Below are positions 43,215 through 52,137 of a stretch of 64,000 bases of DNA, piece by piece. Origin of the DNA: Paraburkholderia flava (lineage in GTDB: Bacteria > Pseudomonadota > Gammaproteobacteria > Burkholderiales > Burkholderiaceae); NCBI RefSeq assembly GCF_004359985.1, contig NZ_SMRO01000001.1, positions 2,332,193 to 2,396,192 on the forward strand. Direction: 5' to 3'. Below the pieces are notes generated by a model. It worked only from the letters and a program-made list of their open reading frames with translations, had not been told where the DNA came from and made no database searches. Position 1 is the first letter of the stretch. Each line of letters begins with the position of its first letter. Both the position numbers and the translations under genes were made by a program.

Positions 43215-45207
43215 GCCCATGGACCGCGCTCTGCCTCTGGACGTCCCTGCCGGGCCGCCGCCGGGTTTGCCCGATCCTGCGTTGCTTGCGCAGTTGGCGA
43301 ATGCATTTTTCGCCGCTGTGCAGGGCGAAGCGGCGCCGGTCGCACGTAGCGGTGCCGCGACGGGCGTGCCGGATACTGCAGGCGCGTTGCCGTTCGCGGC
43401 ACCGGTGCTCGCAGAAGCGGGCAATCCGGCGCCCGCCGGTTCACCGCTCGCGGGTCCGGGCGGCACGGGCACCGGTGTGCCCGGTGCCGCGCTTCCGCAG
43501 GGCCAGGTGGCGGGTGCCAATCTGCTGCCGTCGGCGCCGACTCATGTTTTGTCGCTCGCCCCTCGCGCCCCGTCGCTTGCTCCGCATGCGGTTGCGCAGA
43601 ATGGTTTGCCCGATAACGTTGTGACGGTTGCGCCTGCGCTCGATCCGCGTTTTGGCGGGGCGGCGCTGGGTGTGCCTCAAGGTTCTCAAGGTCCGGGTGA
43701 GTCTGCGCGCGGTGCCGCTGTGTCGTCGCCGTATTACTTTCTCGATGGTGCAGCCGGTCGCCAGTCCGTTACCGGTGCGGCACCGGACATTGTCGTGCCG
43801 GGGTGGACCGAAGTGACTGCGCAGTCGTTCGGTTTGCCGGGCGTCGACGAACCGTTGTCCGCATCGCGTTTTCCGTACGATGCGCCGGCTGCGGGTGCAT
43901 CGACGAGCGGCGACGCTTCGCGCTACTTCATCGACGACGCTGCGAACGCAGGCGACGAAGTGCCGTTAGCGGGTACGTCGGGCCATCCGCCATTCGACGT
44001 CAACGCGATTCGCCGCGATTTTCCGATCCTGCAGGAGCGCGTCAACGGACGTCAGCTGGTGTGGTTCGACAACGCCGCGACGACGCACAAGCCACAATCG
44101 GTGATCGACCGGCTCGCGTATTTCTACGCACACGAGAACTCGAACATTCACCGCGCGGCGCACGCGCTCGCCGGTCGCGCGACCGATGCGTACGAGGCGG
44201 CGCGCAGCAAGGTGCAGCGCTTTATCGGTGCATCGTCGCCTGATGAGATCGTGTTCGTGCGCGGCACCACCGAGGCGATCAACCTGATCGCGAAGACGTG
44301 GGGCGTGAAGAACGTCGGCGTGGGCGATGAGATCGTCGTGTCGCATCTCGAGCATCACGCGAACATCGTGCCGTGGCAGCAGCTCGCCGCGCAAACCGGC
44401 GCGACGCTGCGCGTGATTCCCGTCGACGATACGGGCCAGGTGCGGCTCGACGAATACCGTCGGTTGCTTAACGACCGCACGAAGATCGTGTCGGTTACGC
44501 AGGTATCGAATGCGCTCGGCACCGTCGTGCCGGTGAAGGAAATCGTCGAACTCGCGCATCGCGCGGGTGCGAAGGCGCTGGTCGACGGTGCGCAGTCGGT
44601 GTCGCACATGCGCGTCGATGTGCAGGCGCTCGATGCGGACTTCTTCGTGTTCTCGGGTCACAAGGTGTTCGGGCCGACCGGCATCGGCGTCGTGTACGGC
44701 AAGCGCGCGCTGCTCGACGACATGCCGCCGTGGCAGGGCGGCGGCAACATGATCGCCGACGTGACCTTCGAGCGCACCGTGTTCCAGCCGGCGCCGGCGC
44801 GTTTCGAAGCGGGCACCGGCAACATCGCGGACGCGGTGGGACTCGGCGCGGCAATCGACTACGTGACGCGCGTGGGCATCGAGAACATCGCGCGCTACGA
44901 ACACGACCTGCTCGCGTACGCGACGGGCGTGCTGCAACCGGTGCCCGGCGTGCGGCTGATCGGCACCGCGCGGGACAAGGCGAGCGTGCTGTCGTTCGTG
45001 CTGAAGGGCTACGAGACCGAAGAGGTCGGACGTGCGTTGAACGAAGAGGGCATTGCGGTGCGCTCGGGTCATCACTGCGCACAACCGATCTTGCGACGCT
45101 TCGGCGTCGAGGCAACCGTGCGGCCGTCGCTTGCGTTCTACAACACGTGCGACGAAGTGGACCGGATGGTGGCGGTTGTCAAGCGGCTGGCGTCGCGGCG
45201 GGTTTGA
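43189..45207 (+). CDS. Cysteine desulfurase cargo with long N-terminal encapsulation domain
   Basis: 672 aa from ATG 43189 (ggaga at 43172); an ATG at 43219 just after the shell stop is the alternative. Residues 1-268 are Ala/Pro/Gly-rich and probably disordered, with a helix-like PALLAQLANAFFAA (30-43) and two related motifs, PYYFLDGAAG (about 181-190) and SRYFIDDAAN (about 244-253). Residues 269-672 are a SufS-type desulfurase: FDNAATTHKPQSVIDRL, SHLEHHANIVPWQQ, PLP-Lys492 in FSGHKVFGPTG and nucleophile Cys630 in RSGHHCAQP. It converts cysteine to alanine plus persulfide inside the shell. Confidence 0.95.
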   Translation: MTTQTPTSKPMDRALPLDVPAGPPPGLPDPALLAQLANAFFAAVQGEAAPVARSGAATGVPDTAGALPFAAPVLAEAGNPAPAGSPLAGPGGTGTGVPGAALPQGQVAGANLLPSAPTHVLSLAPRAPSLAPHAVAQNGLPDNVVTVAPALDPRFGGAALGVPQGSQGPGESARGAAVSSPYYFLDGAAGRQSVTGAAPDIVVPGWTEVTAQSFGLPGVDEPLSASRFPYDAPAAGASTSGDASRYFIDDAANAGDEVPLAGTSGHPPFDVNAIRRDFPILQERVNGRQLVWFDNAATTHKPQSVIDRLAYFYAHENSNIHRAAHALAGRATDAYEAARSKVQRFIGASSPDEIVFVRGTTEAINLIAKTWGVKNVGVGDEIVVSHLEHHANIVPWQQLAAQTGATLRVIPVDDTGQVRLDEYRRLLNDRTKIVSVTQVSNALGTVVPVKEIVELAHRAGAKALVDGAQSVSHMRVDVQALDADFFVFSGHKVFGPTGIGVVYGKRALLDDMPPWQGGGNMIADVTFERTVFQPAPARFEAGTGNIADAVGLGAAIDYVTRVGIENIARYEHDLLAYATGVLQPVPGVRLIGTARDKASVLSFVLKGYETEEVGRALNEEGIAVRSGHHCAQPILRRFGVEATVRPSLAFYNTCDEVDRMVAVVKRLASRRV

Positions 45208-45239
45208 TACCGCGTTTGTAGCGAGCGTTGCGCAACATG

Positions 45240-45282
45240 CGCCGTACAGACTGATCGAGGTCGGTCTGTACGGCGTTTCTTA
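45240..45282 (+). terminator. Terminator of the encapsulin operon
   Basis: CGCCGTACAGAC (45240-45251), 12-base loop, GTCTGTACGGCG (45264-45275), then TTTCTTATT: a 12-bp perfect stem 32 bases past the desulfurase stop. Confidence 0.88.
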
Positions 45283-46098
45283 TTGAGCCGTTTCGTGCGT
45301 GACGTCTTGCGTTTCATCCGACGCATGAGCCGCAAAATACCGCGTCGGCGTCACGCCGAACATACGGCGAAACATCGCGATGAACGCACTGACGTTGTCG
45401 TAGCCGAGATCGATCGCGATACGCGTAACCGGTGTGTCGGCCGCGAGCATTTCTAGCGCGCGCATCAGACGCGCGCGTTGCCGCCACTCGGTGAAACTGA
45501 AACCCGTCTCGACGACGAAGCGCCGCGACAGCGTGCGCGGTGCAATCGCGGCCCAGTCGGCCCATGCTTCGAGGCGACGATTGTCCGCGAGATCATCGGC
45601 CAATGCCTGCGCGATGCGCAGCAGGCGTGCATCGCGTGGCAGCGGCAAGCCGAACGGTTCGCGCGGCAACGCACGGATCTCGTCGACGATCACGCCGGCG
45701 ATGCGTTGCTGTGCGTCGTCGAGCGGTGCATCGTGCCAGGTAGCCGCGCGTGCGATCGCCGTGCGCAGCAACGCGGACATCGCGAGCGTGCATGGCTCGT
45801 CAGGCAACGTCGCGCATGCGTCAGTGGCGACGTACACGCTCCATCCGGAGAACGGACCATGCGAGCGGACCGAGTGCGATGCGTCGGGCGGAATCCACAC
45901 TGCGTGCGTGGCGGGCACGACCCATTGACTGTGTTTGGTGCCGACCGACAGCAGCCCCGTCACCGTGCCGAACAGCTGGCCGCGCGCATGGCGATGTGCG
46001 TCGGTTACGCGCGTGTCGTCGCTGGTCAGCTCGACGGCGTGCAGAAGCGGACCGTCGGCTGCGTGAAGTTTCGCTAGCGGAAGCAGAGGCGTGGGCAT
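45280..46098 (-). CDS. AraC-family regulator with N-terminal cupin
   Basis: 272 aa, ATG at complement 46096-46098. Cupin-type sensor (DAHRHARGQLFGTVTGLLSV, WVVPATHAVWIPPDASHSVR) and two C-terminal HTHs (WADWAAIAPRTLSRRFVVET, VTRIAIDLGYDNVSAFIAMF) ending in the family motif GVTPTRYF. Divergent from a small unknown gene at 46210, which it may control. The opposite-strand neighbour is the encapsulin operon, separated by that operon's terminator, so a link is not implied. Confidence 0.9.
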   Translation of the reverse strand: MPTPLLPLAKLHAADGPLLHAVELTSDDTRVTDAHRHARGQLFGTVTGLLSVGTKHSQWVVPATHAVWIPPDASHSVRSHGPFSGWSVYVATDACATLPDEPCTLAMSALLRTAIARAATWHDAPLDDAQQRIAGVIVDEIRALPREPFGLPLPRDARLLRIAQALADDLADNRRLEAWADWAAIAPRTLSRRFVVETGFSFTEWRQRARLMRALEMLAADTPVTRIAIDLGYDNVSAFIAMFRRMFGVTPTRYFAAHASDETQDVTHETAQ

Positions 46099-46209
46099 GA
46101 CGCGATGGCGTGATGGCGTGGAAAGCGTATCGATTGGCCTTTATACCGCAGCCGATCCACCCACGCCAATCTACAGTGGGGCCATCGTTCACCACAGAAG
46201 GAGTACGCG

Positions 46210-46461
46210 ATGCGTGCCGAAGACCTGCTTCCCGATCATCTGAATCAAACCGACATCGACGGTGTTGCCGTTCGCAAGGGCACCGTCGGCGCGTTTCTCG
46301 CGAATGCGCGTGTGTTGCAGGATGCTGCCGCGTCCGAGGCTGCACGTGCCGATGCGCAGCGCGATATCGCCGATGCGTTGCCTGCGTTACGCGCGCTCGG
46401 ATTGTTCGACGTGCTCGAGATTCGCGATGCCACGTTGCGGGCGTTCGTCGAGACGCACTGA
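46210..46461 (+). CDS. Small hypothetical protein
   Basis: 83 aa, ATG 46210 with aaggag ideally placed. Soluble, acidic, helical by composition (TVGAFLANARVLQDAAASEA, ALPALRALGLFDVLEIRD). No family recognised with confidence. Divergent from the AraC gene across 111 bases. Confidence 0.7.
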   Translation: MRAEDLLPDHLNQTDIDGVAVRKGTVGAFLANARVLQDAAASEAARADAQRDIADALPALRALGLFDVLEIRDATLRAFVETH

Positions 46462-46538
46462 CGCGCTGTCATACCGCATGGGAATGGCCAGAACACGTGC
46501 CGCCGCGTCGGATCGCGACGCGGCGGCACGTGGTTCGA

Positions 46539-48221
46539 CTAGAAGCGCCCGTGGCTGCTCGTGTCCGGCAGCGTCCGCGTTTCTTCAGCCTCGACCGCAT
46601 GCAGCAGATCGGGTTGCAGACCGAGTGCGTGCAGGATGGTCGGTGCGACCTGGGTGGTCGTCACGCGATCGTCGATCGTGCTTCCCGCATGGCCTTCGCC
46701 GGGGAGGTAGACCACGAGACCCAGGTGACTGTCGTCGGGCGCGTTGCCGCCGTGCTCTTCATCCTTCGTCTTGCTCGACGTGTAGATCACACCCGGGTTC
46801 GGCTGCACGATGATGTCGGGCGTGCGGCCTTGCGCGGGATCGCCGAACCGCTGCGCGACCTGCCGGCCGGACAGGATGTACGCCTGAGCACCGTCCGCGC
46901 AGATGCCGGGCGCGTTGCAGCTCAGGTTGTCCTTCAGCGTCTTCACGACCGCGGCGGCCTGGCTTTGATCGCGCAGCCAGATCAGGCCGACGTCGTCGGT
47001 CTGAACCATGCCGGTATCGACGAGACCCGTGCCGTCGTTCAGGTTGCCGCTCTTCGTGCTGTTCTGGCCGAAGTTGCCGTTCGGGTCGAGGTAGTTGTTT
47101 GCTTCGAGCAGCTTCGTCAGCGTGTCGCCGTTTTTCACGAGCTTCGTGTGATCGCTCGGCGACTGGCCGTGCTTCGCGGTGACGATGATCGCCGTCGACC
47201 CATACAGGTTGCGCTGCTTGAGTTCGGACACGATGCGACCAAGCGATTCATCCACATACGCGATCGCGGCCGTGACCTGCGGACCCGGCGTGAACGACGC
47301 ATCCAGATAGCCGCCGCCGGTCGCCACCGTCGCTTTCTGCGCGACGCTGAGCGTCTGGAAGTTGGCGCCGAACAACGTCGGCACGTCGGCGCGCGATTGC
47401 CCCGTCGAATCCTTGCCGTCGATTTCGTTGATCAGTTCCTGCACGTGGAAGTTGTCGAACTGTTCCGTGTGCGTGTAGACGTCGATGTAGTTGGTCTGCG
47501 TGGCCGGATCGATCGAGTTGATCTCGGTGCGCGCGAGATCGTCGACGCCGGTGCCCGACGGACCGTTCAACCAGTCGTAGCCCCACGCGTGCTTGTCGGC
47601 CCACGCGGTACGCGCGCCGTGAATGTTCTGCTTGACCACTTCGAAGACCGTGTTGGTCTTCACGTAGTTGTGCGGATAGACGGGCGTGCAGACACCGTTT
47701 TTCAGCGCGTGCGGAATGGCCTGCGGATTGAATGCGCCGCCGCCGTTCAGGTGAATCAGCGCGCCGCCGTTTTCACCATCGATGCCGGTGGTTTCGTCGA
47801 ACACGACGTTCCAGCCTTGCTTGCCCGTGCAGTGCGTGTCGGACGGTGCATACAGCGTGCGGTCATAGGACACGTCGTAGAACAGGCCCGCTGATTTCGG
47901 CGAGCCGCCGGTGACGAGTGCCGCGAGACCCGGGAACGAATCCGACAGGCCCGGCGTGTGCGCGTTCGTGTACGTGAGCCCCGCCTTCGCGAGCAGCGCG
48001 AGGTTCGGACACGCGTTCGACGCGATGCAGCGTGCGACGTCCTGCTCGTGCAATCCGTCGAAACTGATCAACAGCACATGCTTGATCTTTGCACGCTCGT
48101 GCCCGTCATGATCGTCGTGCGCCGCCGCGCCCGTCGAATGCAGTGCGGCGAGTGCCGCGAGTGCGACGCTGCCCGCGCCGATTGCCGTCCGTACACGCCT
48201 CGATTTCCTGATCGTTTTCAT
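46539..48221 (-). CDS. Secreted type I phosphodiesterase / nucleotide pyrophosphatase-like protein
   Basis: 560 aa, ATG at complement 48219-48221 (gaggacagg). Signal peptide to GAAAHDDHD. Alkaline-phosphatase superfamily: KIKHVLLISFDGLHEQDVAR (first metal-binding Asp), LSDSFPGLAALVTGGSPK with the Ser nucleophile in the DSFPG position, AIIVTAKHGQSP (metal His) and GGNAPDDSHLGLVVY (last His). The N-terminal HDDHDGHER may bind metal. Periplasmic or exported hydrolase of a phosphodiester; substrate unknown. Monocistronic. Confidence 0.85.
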   Translation of the reverse strand: MKTIRKSRRVRTAIGAGSVALAALAALHSTGAAAHDDHDGHERAKIKHVLLISFDGLHEQDVARCIASNACPNLALLAKAGLTYTNAHTPGLSDSFPGLAALVTGGSPKSAGLFYDVSYDRTLYAPSDTHCTGKQGWNVVFDETTGIDGENGGALIHLNGGGAFNPQAIPHALKNGVCTPVYPHNYVKTNTVFEVVKQNIHGARTAWADKHAWGYDWLNGPSGTGVDDLARTEINSIDPATQTNYIDVYTHTEQFDNFHVQELINEIDGKDSTGQSRADVPTLFGANFQTLSVAQKATVATGGGYLDASFTPGPQVTAAIAYVDESLGRIVSELKQRNLYGSTAIIVTAKHGQSPSDHTKLVKNGDTLTKLLEANNYLDPNGNFGQNSTKSGNLNDGTGLVDTGMVQTDDVGLIWLRDQSQAAAVVKTLKDNLSCNAPGICADGAQAYILSGRQVAQRFGDPAQGRTPDIIVQPNPGVIYTSSKTKDEEHGGNAPDDSHLGLVVYLPGEGHAGSTIDDRVTTTQVAPTILHALGLQPDLLHAVEAEETRTLPDTSSHGRF

Positions 48222-48394
48222 TCCTGTCCTCTTCAAGTGGTCGCGAAACATCTGGTAAGCGACCCGAATGTGCAGGCGGATCAAGTCGTCGGGATGAAGA
48301 AGTACTTTCGGTTTACTAACTAATCGGAATATCGTGTTTTCGTGTAACAGCGTGCAACGCTTAAGGGTTCCTTAAGGTTGCGTCGCACGCTGTT

Positions 48395-50857
48395 TCACTG
48401 TGCGTTCTTGACCAGTTCGAGTCGATGAACGGTTGCGCCTGGCAGGAACGGCGTCGGTTCGCCGTGCACCCACGCTTCGTGTCCCGCGAGAAAGTACGGT
48501 GACAGCGGATGCCCCGATTGACCGCCCGGCATTTCGAGGATGCCGTCCTGCTCGCGTCCCGGCGACACGGCGATCCGTTCAGACGCACCGAAGCCGGGCA
48601 TCTGCACGCGCGGCATGTTGAAGTCGCCCGGAAGAGGATCGCGCGGTGCGCTGAGCCAGCCGCGCGCCCACGACGGCAGCATCTGCGCGAACGGATGCGC
48701 GATCGCCGCACGGTTGCGCGCGCCCCACGTCGCGGTTTCGACGGTCGTGTGCGGGGGGAGCTGCGCGATCACATGATCGATGCGGTCGAGCATGAACGCA
48801 TTCCAGTCGTCGAAACCGTCGGGCACCCATGCATGATGCGCGGCGAGCGCTTCCATCGCGATGTCGGAGCGCGGACTAGCGGCGCGATAGCCGAGGCGCG
48901 GCGCGACGCTCGCGAGACTCGCATCGAGTTTGCCGAACCACGCGTCGTACAGCGAGAAGTAAAACGCACGCAGCAGCCGATAACCGCTCGCATCGGCATC
49001 CGCGCGGCCGTTCCACGTTTCGAGTACATGCTTGAACGCAGCGCGGCGCGGATGGCCCTGCAATGCATCGGCATCGAGTGCGGCAAGCGCGATGCCGCGC
49101 CAGCTTGCGATCCACAACGCGCGGTCATCGGTCTGGATGGCGAGCATGTCGCGCTCGGTCGCGCGCGGCAATGCGAGCAGGTCGTCGCGGATCTGCGACG
49201 CGCGTGCGCCGAGGTCCCAGCCGGAGTCGCCCGCGATGGCCGCTTCGGCGAGCGGCAGCGTGCGGTTGTTCGCGGTCCACACGCGTCCGAGCGGCGGATC
49301 GATTCGCGATGGGTGTTCGTCCGGCGACAAATAGCCTTGCCAGCCGCGATACGTCAAAGGATCGTAGGGCTGATCGCTGAGTAGTCCGGTTTGCGGGTCC
49401 GTCGATAGATCGCGTCGCGGCAGCACGCCGGCGAGCGTCCAGCCGATCTTGCCCTGCGCATCGGCGACCATGAAGTTCTGCGTCGGGATGCCGCTGGTCT
49501 GCGCGACGTGCAGCGCGTCCGCGACGTTGTCGGTGGTTTCGAGTTGCTGCAGGTTCGCGTTCACCGCGGACTGTTCGTGCGCGACCCAGTGCACCGCATA
49601 CGTGTGCGAGCCCGCATCGATCTGCGGTCCCCAGCGCGTGTCGACGACCGGCAGATCGACCGGCGCGCCGCCGTTCACGTCGATGCGTTCGTGATGAACG
49701 GTCGCGTGTTCCCAACCGCCGCCTGCGACGCGGTATTGCAACGGGTCGGCGGGATTGTGCTGCAGCTCGATCAGATCGATGAAGCGGCCGTAGCTGTTCG
49801 TGAAGCCCCACGCGATGTGTCCGTTGCTGCCCGCGATCACGAACGGCGTGCCGGGCAGACCGACACCGGTCACGCGACGCGGTTGTCCGTCGGCGCCGGG
49901 CCATTGCAGCGACAGCCGGTACCAGATGTTCGGCAGCGACAGGCCGAGGTGCATGTCGGCCGCGAGGAGCGCGCCGCCGTGCGCACTGTGCGCGCCGTCG
50001 ACGGCCCAGCCGTTGCTGCCGGTCATCGAGTGCGCGATCGATGCATCGTCGAGTAGGGAGCCGGCGTCCTGCGCGACGACGCCCGTTGCCTGCGGTCCGC
50101 GCAACCAGTCGGGGCGCGTCGTGGGCGGCGCCGGGAGAGTTTCCAGTGTGGGCGTCGCGACATCGAGCGGGGCGTCCCAGTGGCTGGTGGTCGGCAGCAG
50201 GAACGCGAGCAGATCGGCGGGCACGCGGTCGCGCAACGCACCGCGCGACAGGATGCGGTTCGCCTCTTCCCACTGCAGATCGAGATACATCGCGTACACG
50301 ACGAGGAAGGTGTCCTCGGGGCGCCATGCGACCGGCTGCGTGCGCAGCGCCCAGTATTCGAACGGACGCGAGGTCAGCGACGCGAGACCGTCGTTGACGC
50401 CGGCCGTATAGCGATCGAGCAGTCGACGTTGCGCGGGCGGCATCGCCTCGATCAGCGCATGCGCGCGTTCGCGAAAGCGATGCACGCGATTGCTGCGATC
50501 GAGCTTCAGCGCGGCCGGCCCGATCAGCGCGGACACTTCGCCGGCGGCCACGCGACGCAGCAGGTCCATCTGGAAGAAGCGATCCTGCGCTTCGACGAAG
50601 CCGGTGGCGAATGCGACGTCCTCGCGGTTGCTGCCGCGTAGCGTCGGCACGCCCAGCGCATCGCGTTCGATCGACACCGGCGCGGACAAGGTCGACGCGA
50701 CGTGCGTGCCGTCGAGTTGCGGCAGGCTCGCGCGCAACGTCGCCCAGCCGCCGGCCACGATGGCGACGATCAATACGAGCAGGAACAGGAACACACAGGG
50801 GACAACGATCGACCAGCGGAAGCGGCGTTTTGAGGGCGTGGCGTTCGGGCGGTTCAT
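48395..50857 (-). CDS. Penicillin-acylase family Ntn hydrolase (possible AHL acylase)
   Basis: 820 aa. N-terminal anchor/signal (WSIVVPCVFLFLLVLIVAIV). Alpha chain with SIERDALGVPTLRGSNREDV and FATGFVEAQDRFFQMDLLRR, then a linker, and the beta chain starting at the autocleavage Ser in SMTGSNGWAVDG, the SN(N/G)WAV hallmark. Later blocks (LGLSLPNIWYRLSLQW, GLPGTPFVIAGSNGHIAWGF) support the fold. Members cleave penicillins, acyl-homoserine lactones or other amides; length and layout fit the QuiP/PvdQ-related group, but substrate is not decided. Confidence 0.9.
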   Translation of the reverse strand: MNRPNATPSKRRFRWSIVVPCVFLFLLVLIVAIVAGGWATLRASLPQLDGTHVASTLSAPVSIERDALGVPTLRGSNREDVAFATGFVEAQDRFFQMDLLRRVAAGEVSALIGPAALKLDRSNRVHRFRERAHALIEAMPPAQRRLLDRYTAGVNDGLASLTSRPFEYWALRTQPVAWRPEDTFLVVYAMYLDLQWEEANRILSRGALRDRVPADLLAFLLPTTSHWDAPLDVATPTLETLPAPPTTRPDWLRGPQATGVVAQDAGSLLDDASIAHSMTGSNGWAVDGAHSAHGGALLAADMHLGLSLPNIWYRLSLQWPGADGQPRRVTGVGLPGTPFVIAGSNGHIAWGFTNSYGRFIDLIELQHNPADPLQYRVAGGGWEHATVHHERIDVNGGAPVDLPVVDTRWGPQIDAGSHTYAVHWVAHEQSAVNANLQQLETTDNVADALHVAQTSGIPTQNFMVADAQGKIGWTLAGVLPRRDLSTDPQTGLLSDQPYDPLTYRGWQGYLSPDEHPSRIDPPLGRVWTANNRTLPLAEAAIAGDSGWDLGARASQIRDDLLALPRATERDMLAIQTDDRALWIASWRGIALAALDADALQGHPRRAAFKHVLETWNGRADADASGYRLLRAFYFSLYDAWFGKLDASLASVAPRLGYRAASPRSDIAMEALAAHHAWVPDGFDDWNAFMLDRIDHVIAQLPPHTTVETATWGARNRAAIAHPFAQMLPSWARGWLSAPRDPLPGDFNMPRVQMPGFGASERIAVSPGREQDGILEMPGGQSGHPLSPYFLAGHEAWVHGEPTPFLPGATVHRLELVKNAQ

Positions 50858-51652
50858 GACGTTTCGAAGGGGCAGGGTGGCGATAAATTACCTTGAAACG
50901 ATGACGGCCGGGCGCGTCGTGCGGCGGTGCGTGTCGCCGCATGCAGATCGCATTCCCGCGCGGTGATTGCCGTATTGAGATTGAGCGAAGCACGTCGAAT
51001 CGCCCTCGCCCAATAACGACGGATGGAATTCGCCCTCGCTATTAAGTAAAAATGACGCCGAAGATGCGTATCCGGTAACAAGTGCGGCGTCTCATTTCAT
51101 AAAAATGTTCAGCGGGATTTAATAAAGTCTTTGTGGATATCGTTTATCGACTGGCGGCGATGCGTTCAACGGTGAAATGACACGGGTTATTTGTGAAATT
51201 TTCTCGAATAATGAATTTCGCGAGCAGACGCTCGATATAATTACGTCGGTTCACGGGTACGGGTAATCATGCCGTGCGGTCGAATCCGCGAATCGATTCA
51301 AATTACAGGACGTAAGATGAGATGCTGAGGTCCAGTGCATCGGGCTTCTGGCCGTCCATTATCAGGTTGACCCATTCGGGATCAGGTCTCGACATAAGCG
51401 CAAGCCGATTTAACATTTTTGAATAATCCGGTGGCCGTTGTTGGATATTCGAGGAACGGAAACACGAAGCGGCGCAGGTCGAATGCGTTGATTCCGTTAA
51501 AAGGCAACCGGTGGAATGAAAATCGATGAACAGCTCAAAGGGTATTCAGCGGCCAGCCGGTACGCGTGCCGGGATCGTATGCGAGGCGGTACAACCGGCA
51601 TCGAGCCGGAGCCGCGGACACCACGGCGCGGGTGAATCCGCGGGTGAATCCG
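50858..51652. other. AT-rich 795-base region without a gene
   Basis: Markedly lower GC than the flanks between about 50990 and 51530, with stretches such as gtgaaattttctcgaataat and no long frame with a ribosome site. A 5-bp hairpin CGAGC/GCTCG is seen near 51221. At its end a 12-base direct repeat, gcgggtgaatcc twice (51629-51651), leads into the next gene's start. Possibly foreign DNA or a regulatory region. Confidence 0.45.
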
Positions 51653-52120
51653 ATGATTAGCCGGCGCGCGCGCAAGCCGGCTTCGCGCCAGGCGCCGCGC
51701 AAGGTGCTGACGAAGGCGATGCTGCTGCCGCCCACGCCCGAGTCCGCGCGCGAGCTATCGCTGCGCAATCACATGGTCGTCGCTGCGTGCAGTAGCGGCG
51801 CCGGCAGCCGCGCGCTGCTGCGCGAATTGTTCGCGGTCGCCTGCCTCAGTTATTTTCTGCGCGACGCGGGTTTCTTTGCCGCGCCGGACACGCTCTATCA
51901 CGACGTGCAGCGTGTGCTCGAACACTGCGTCGCGTGCTGTGCGAGCGCCGACACATGGGCCGTCGACGAGCACGACGGCGCCGCGCTCGCTGCGCTCATC
52001 AGCGTGTACGACCAGCAGTTCGCCGCGGCGCCGATGTACGTGATGGACGGCGCGCGCAAACGTCTGCTGCGACTCGCGAACGGCGAATGGCGTTTCCCCT
52101 GGCAGCCGAGGCCGGCGTGA
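51653..52120 (+). CDS. Hypothetical protein
   Basis: 155 aa from ATG 51653; no good ribosome site, and an upstream in-frame start would add 29 residues. Basic N-terminus (ISRRARKPASRQAPRKVLTK) followed by a helical, Cys-containing body (LSLRNHMVVAACSSGAGSRA, DVQRVLEHCVACCASADTWA). Related proteins in Burkholderia have been called Fis family from memory, but no Fis HTH is evident here. Codon use is normal for the genome, unlike the AT-rich stretch before it. Confidence 0.6.
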   Translation: MISRRARKPASRQAPRKVLTKAMLLPPTPESARELSLRNHMVVAACSSGAGSRALLRELFAVACLSYFLRDAGFFAAPDTLYHDVQRVLEHCVACCASADTWAVDEHDGAALAALISVYDQQFAAAPMYVMDGARKRLLRLANGEWRFPWQPRPA

Positions 52121-52137
52121 TCGCGACGCACCGCGCG

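Noticed and set aside
51300-51560. gtcgaatcc and ggtcgaatg blocks resembling a tRNA T-arm
   Set aside because: No matching acceptor or anticodon stems could be found around them.
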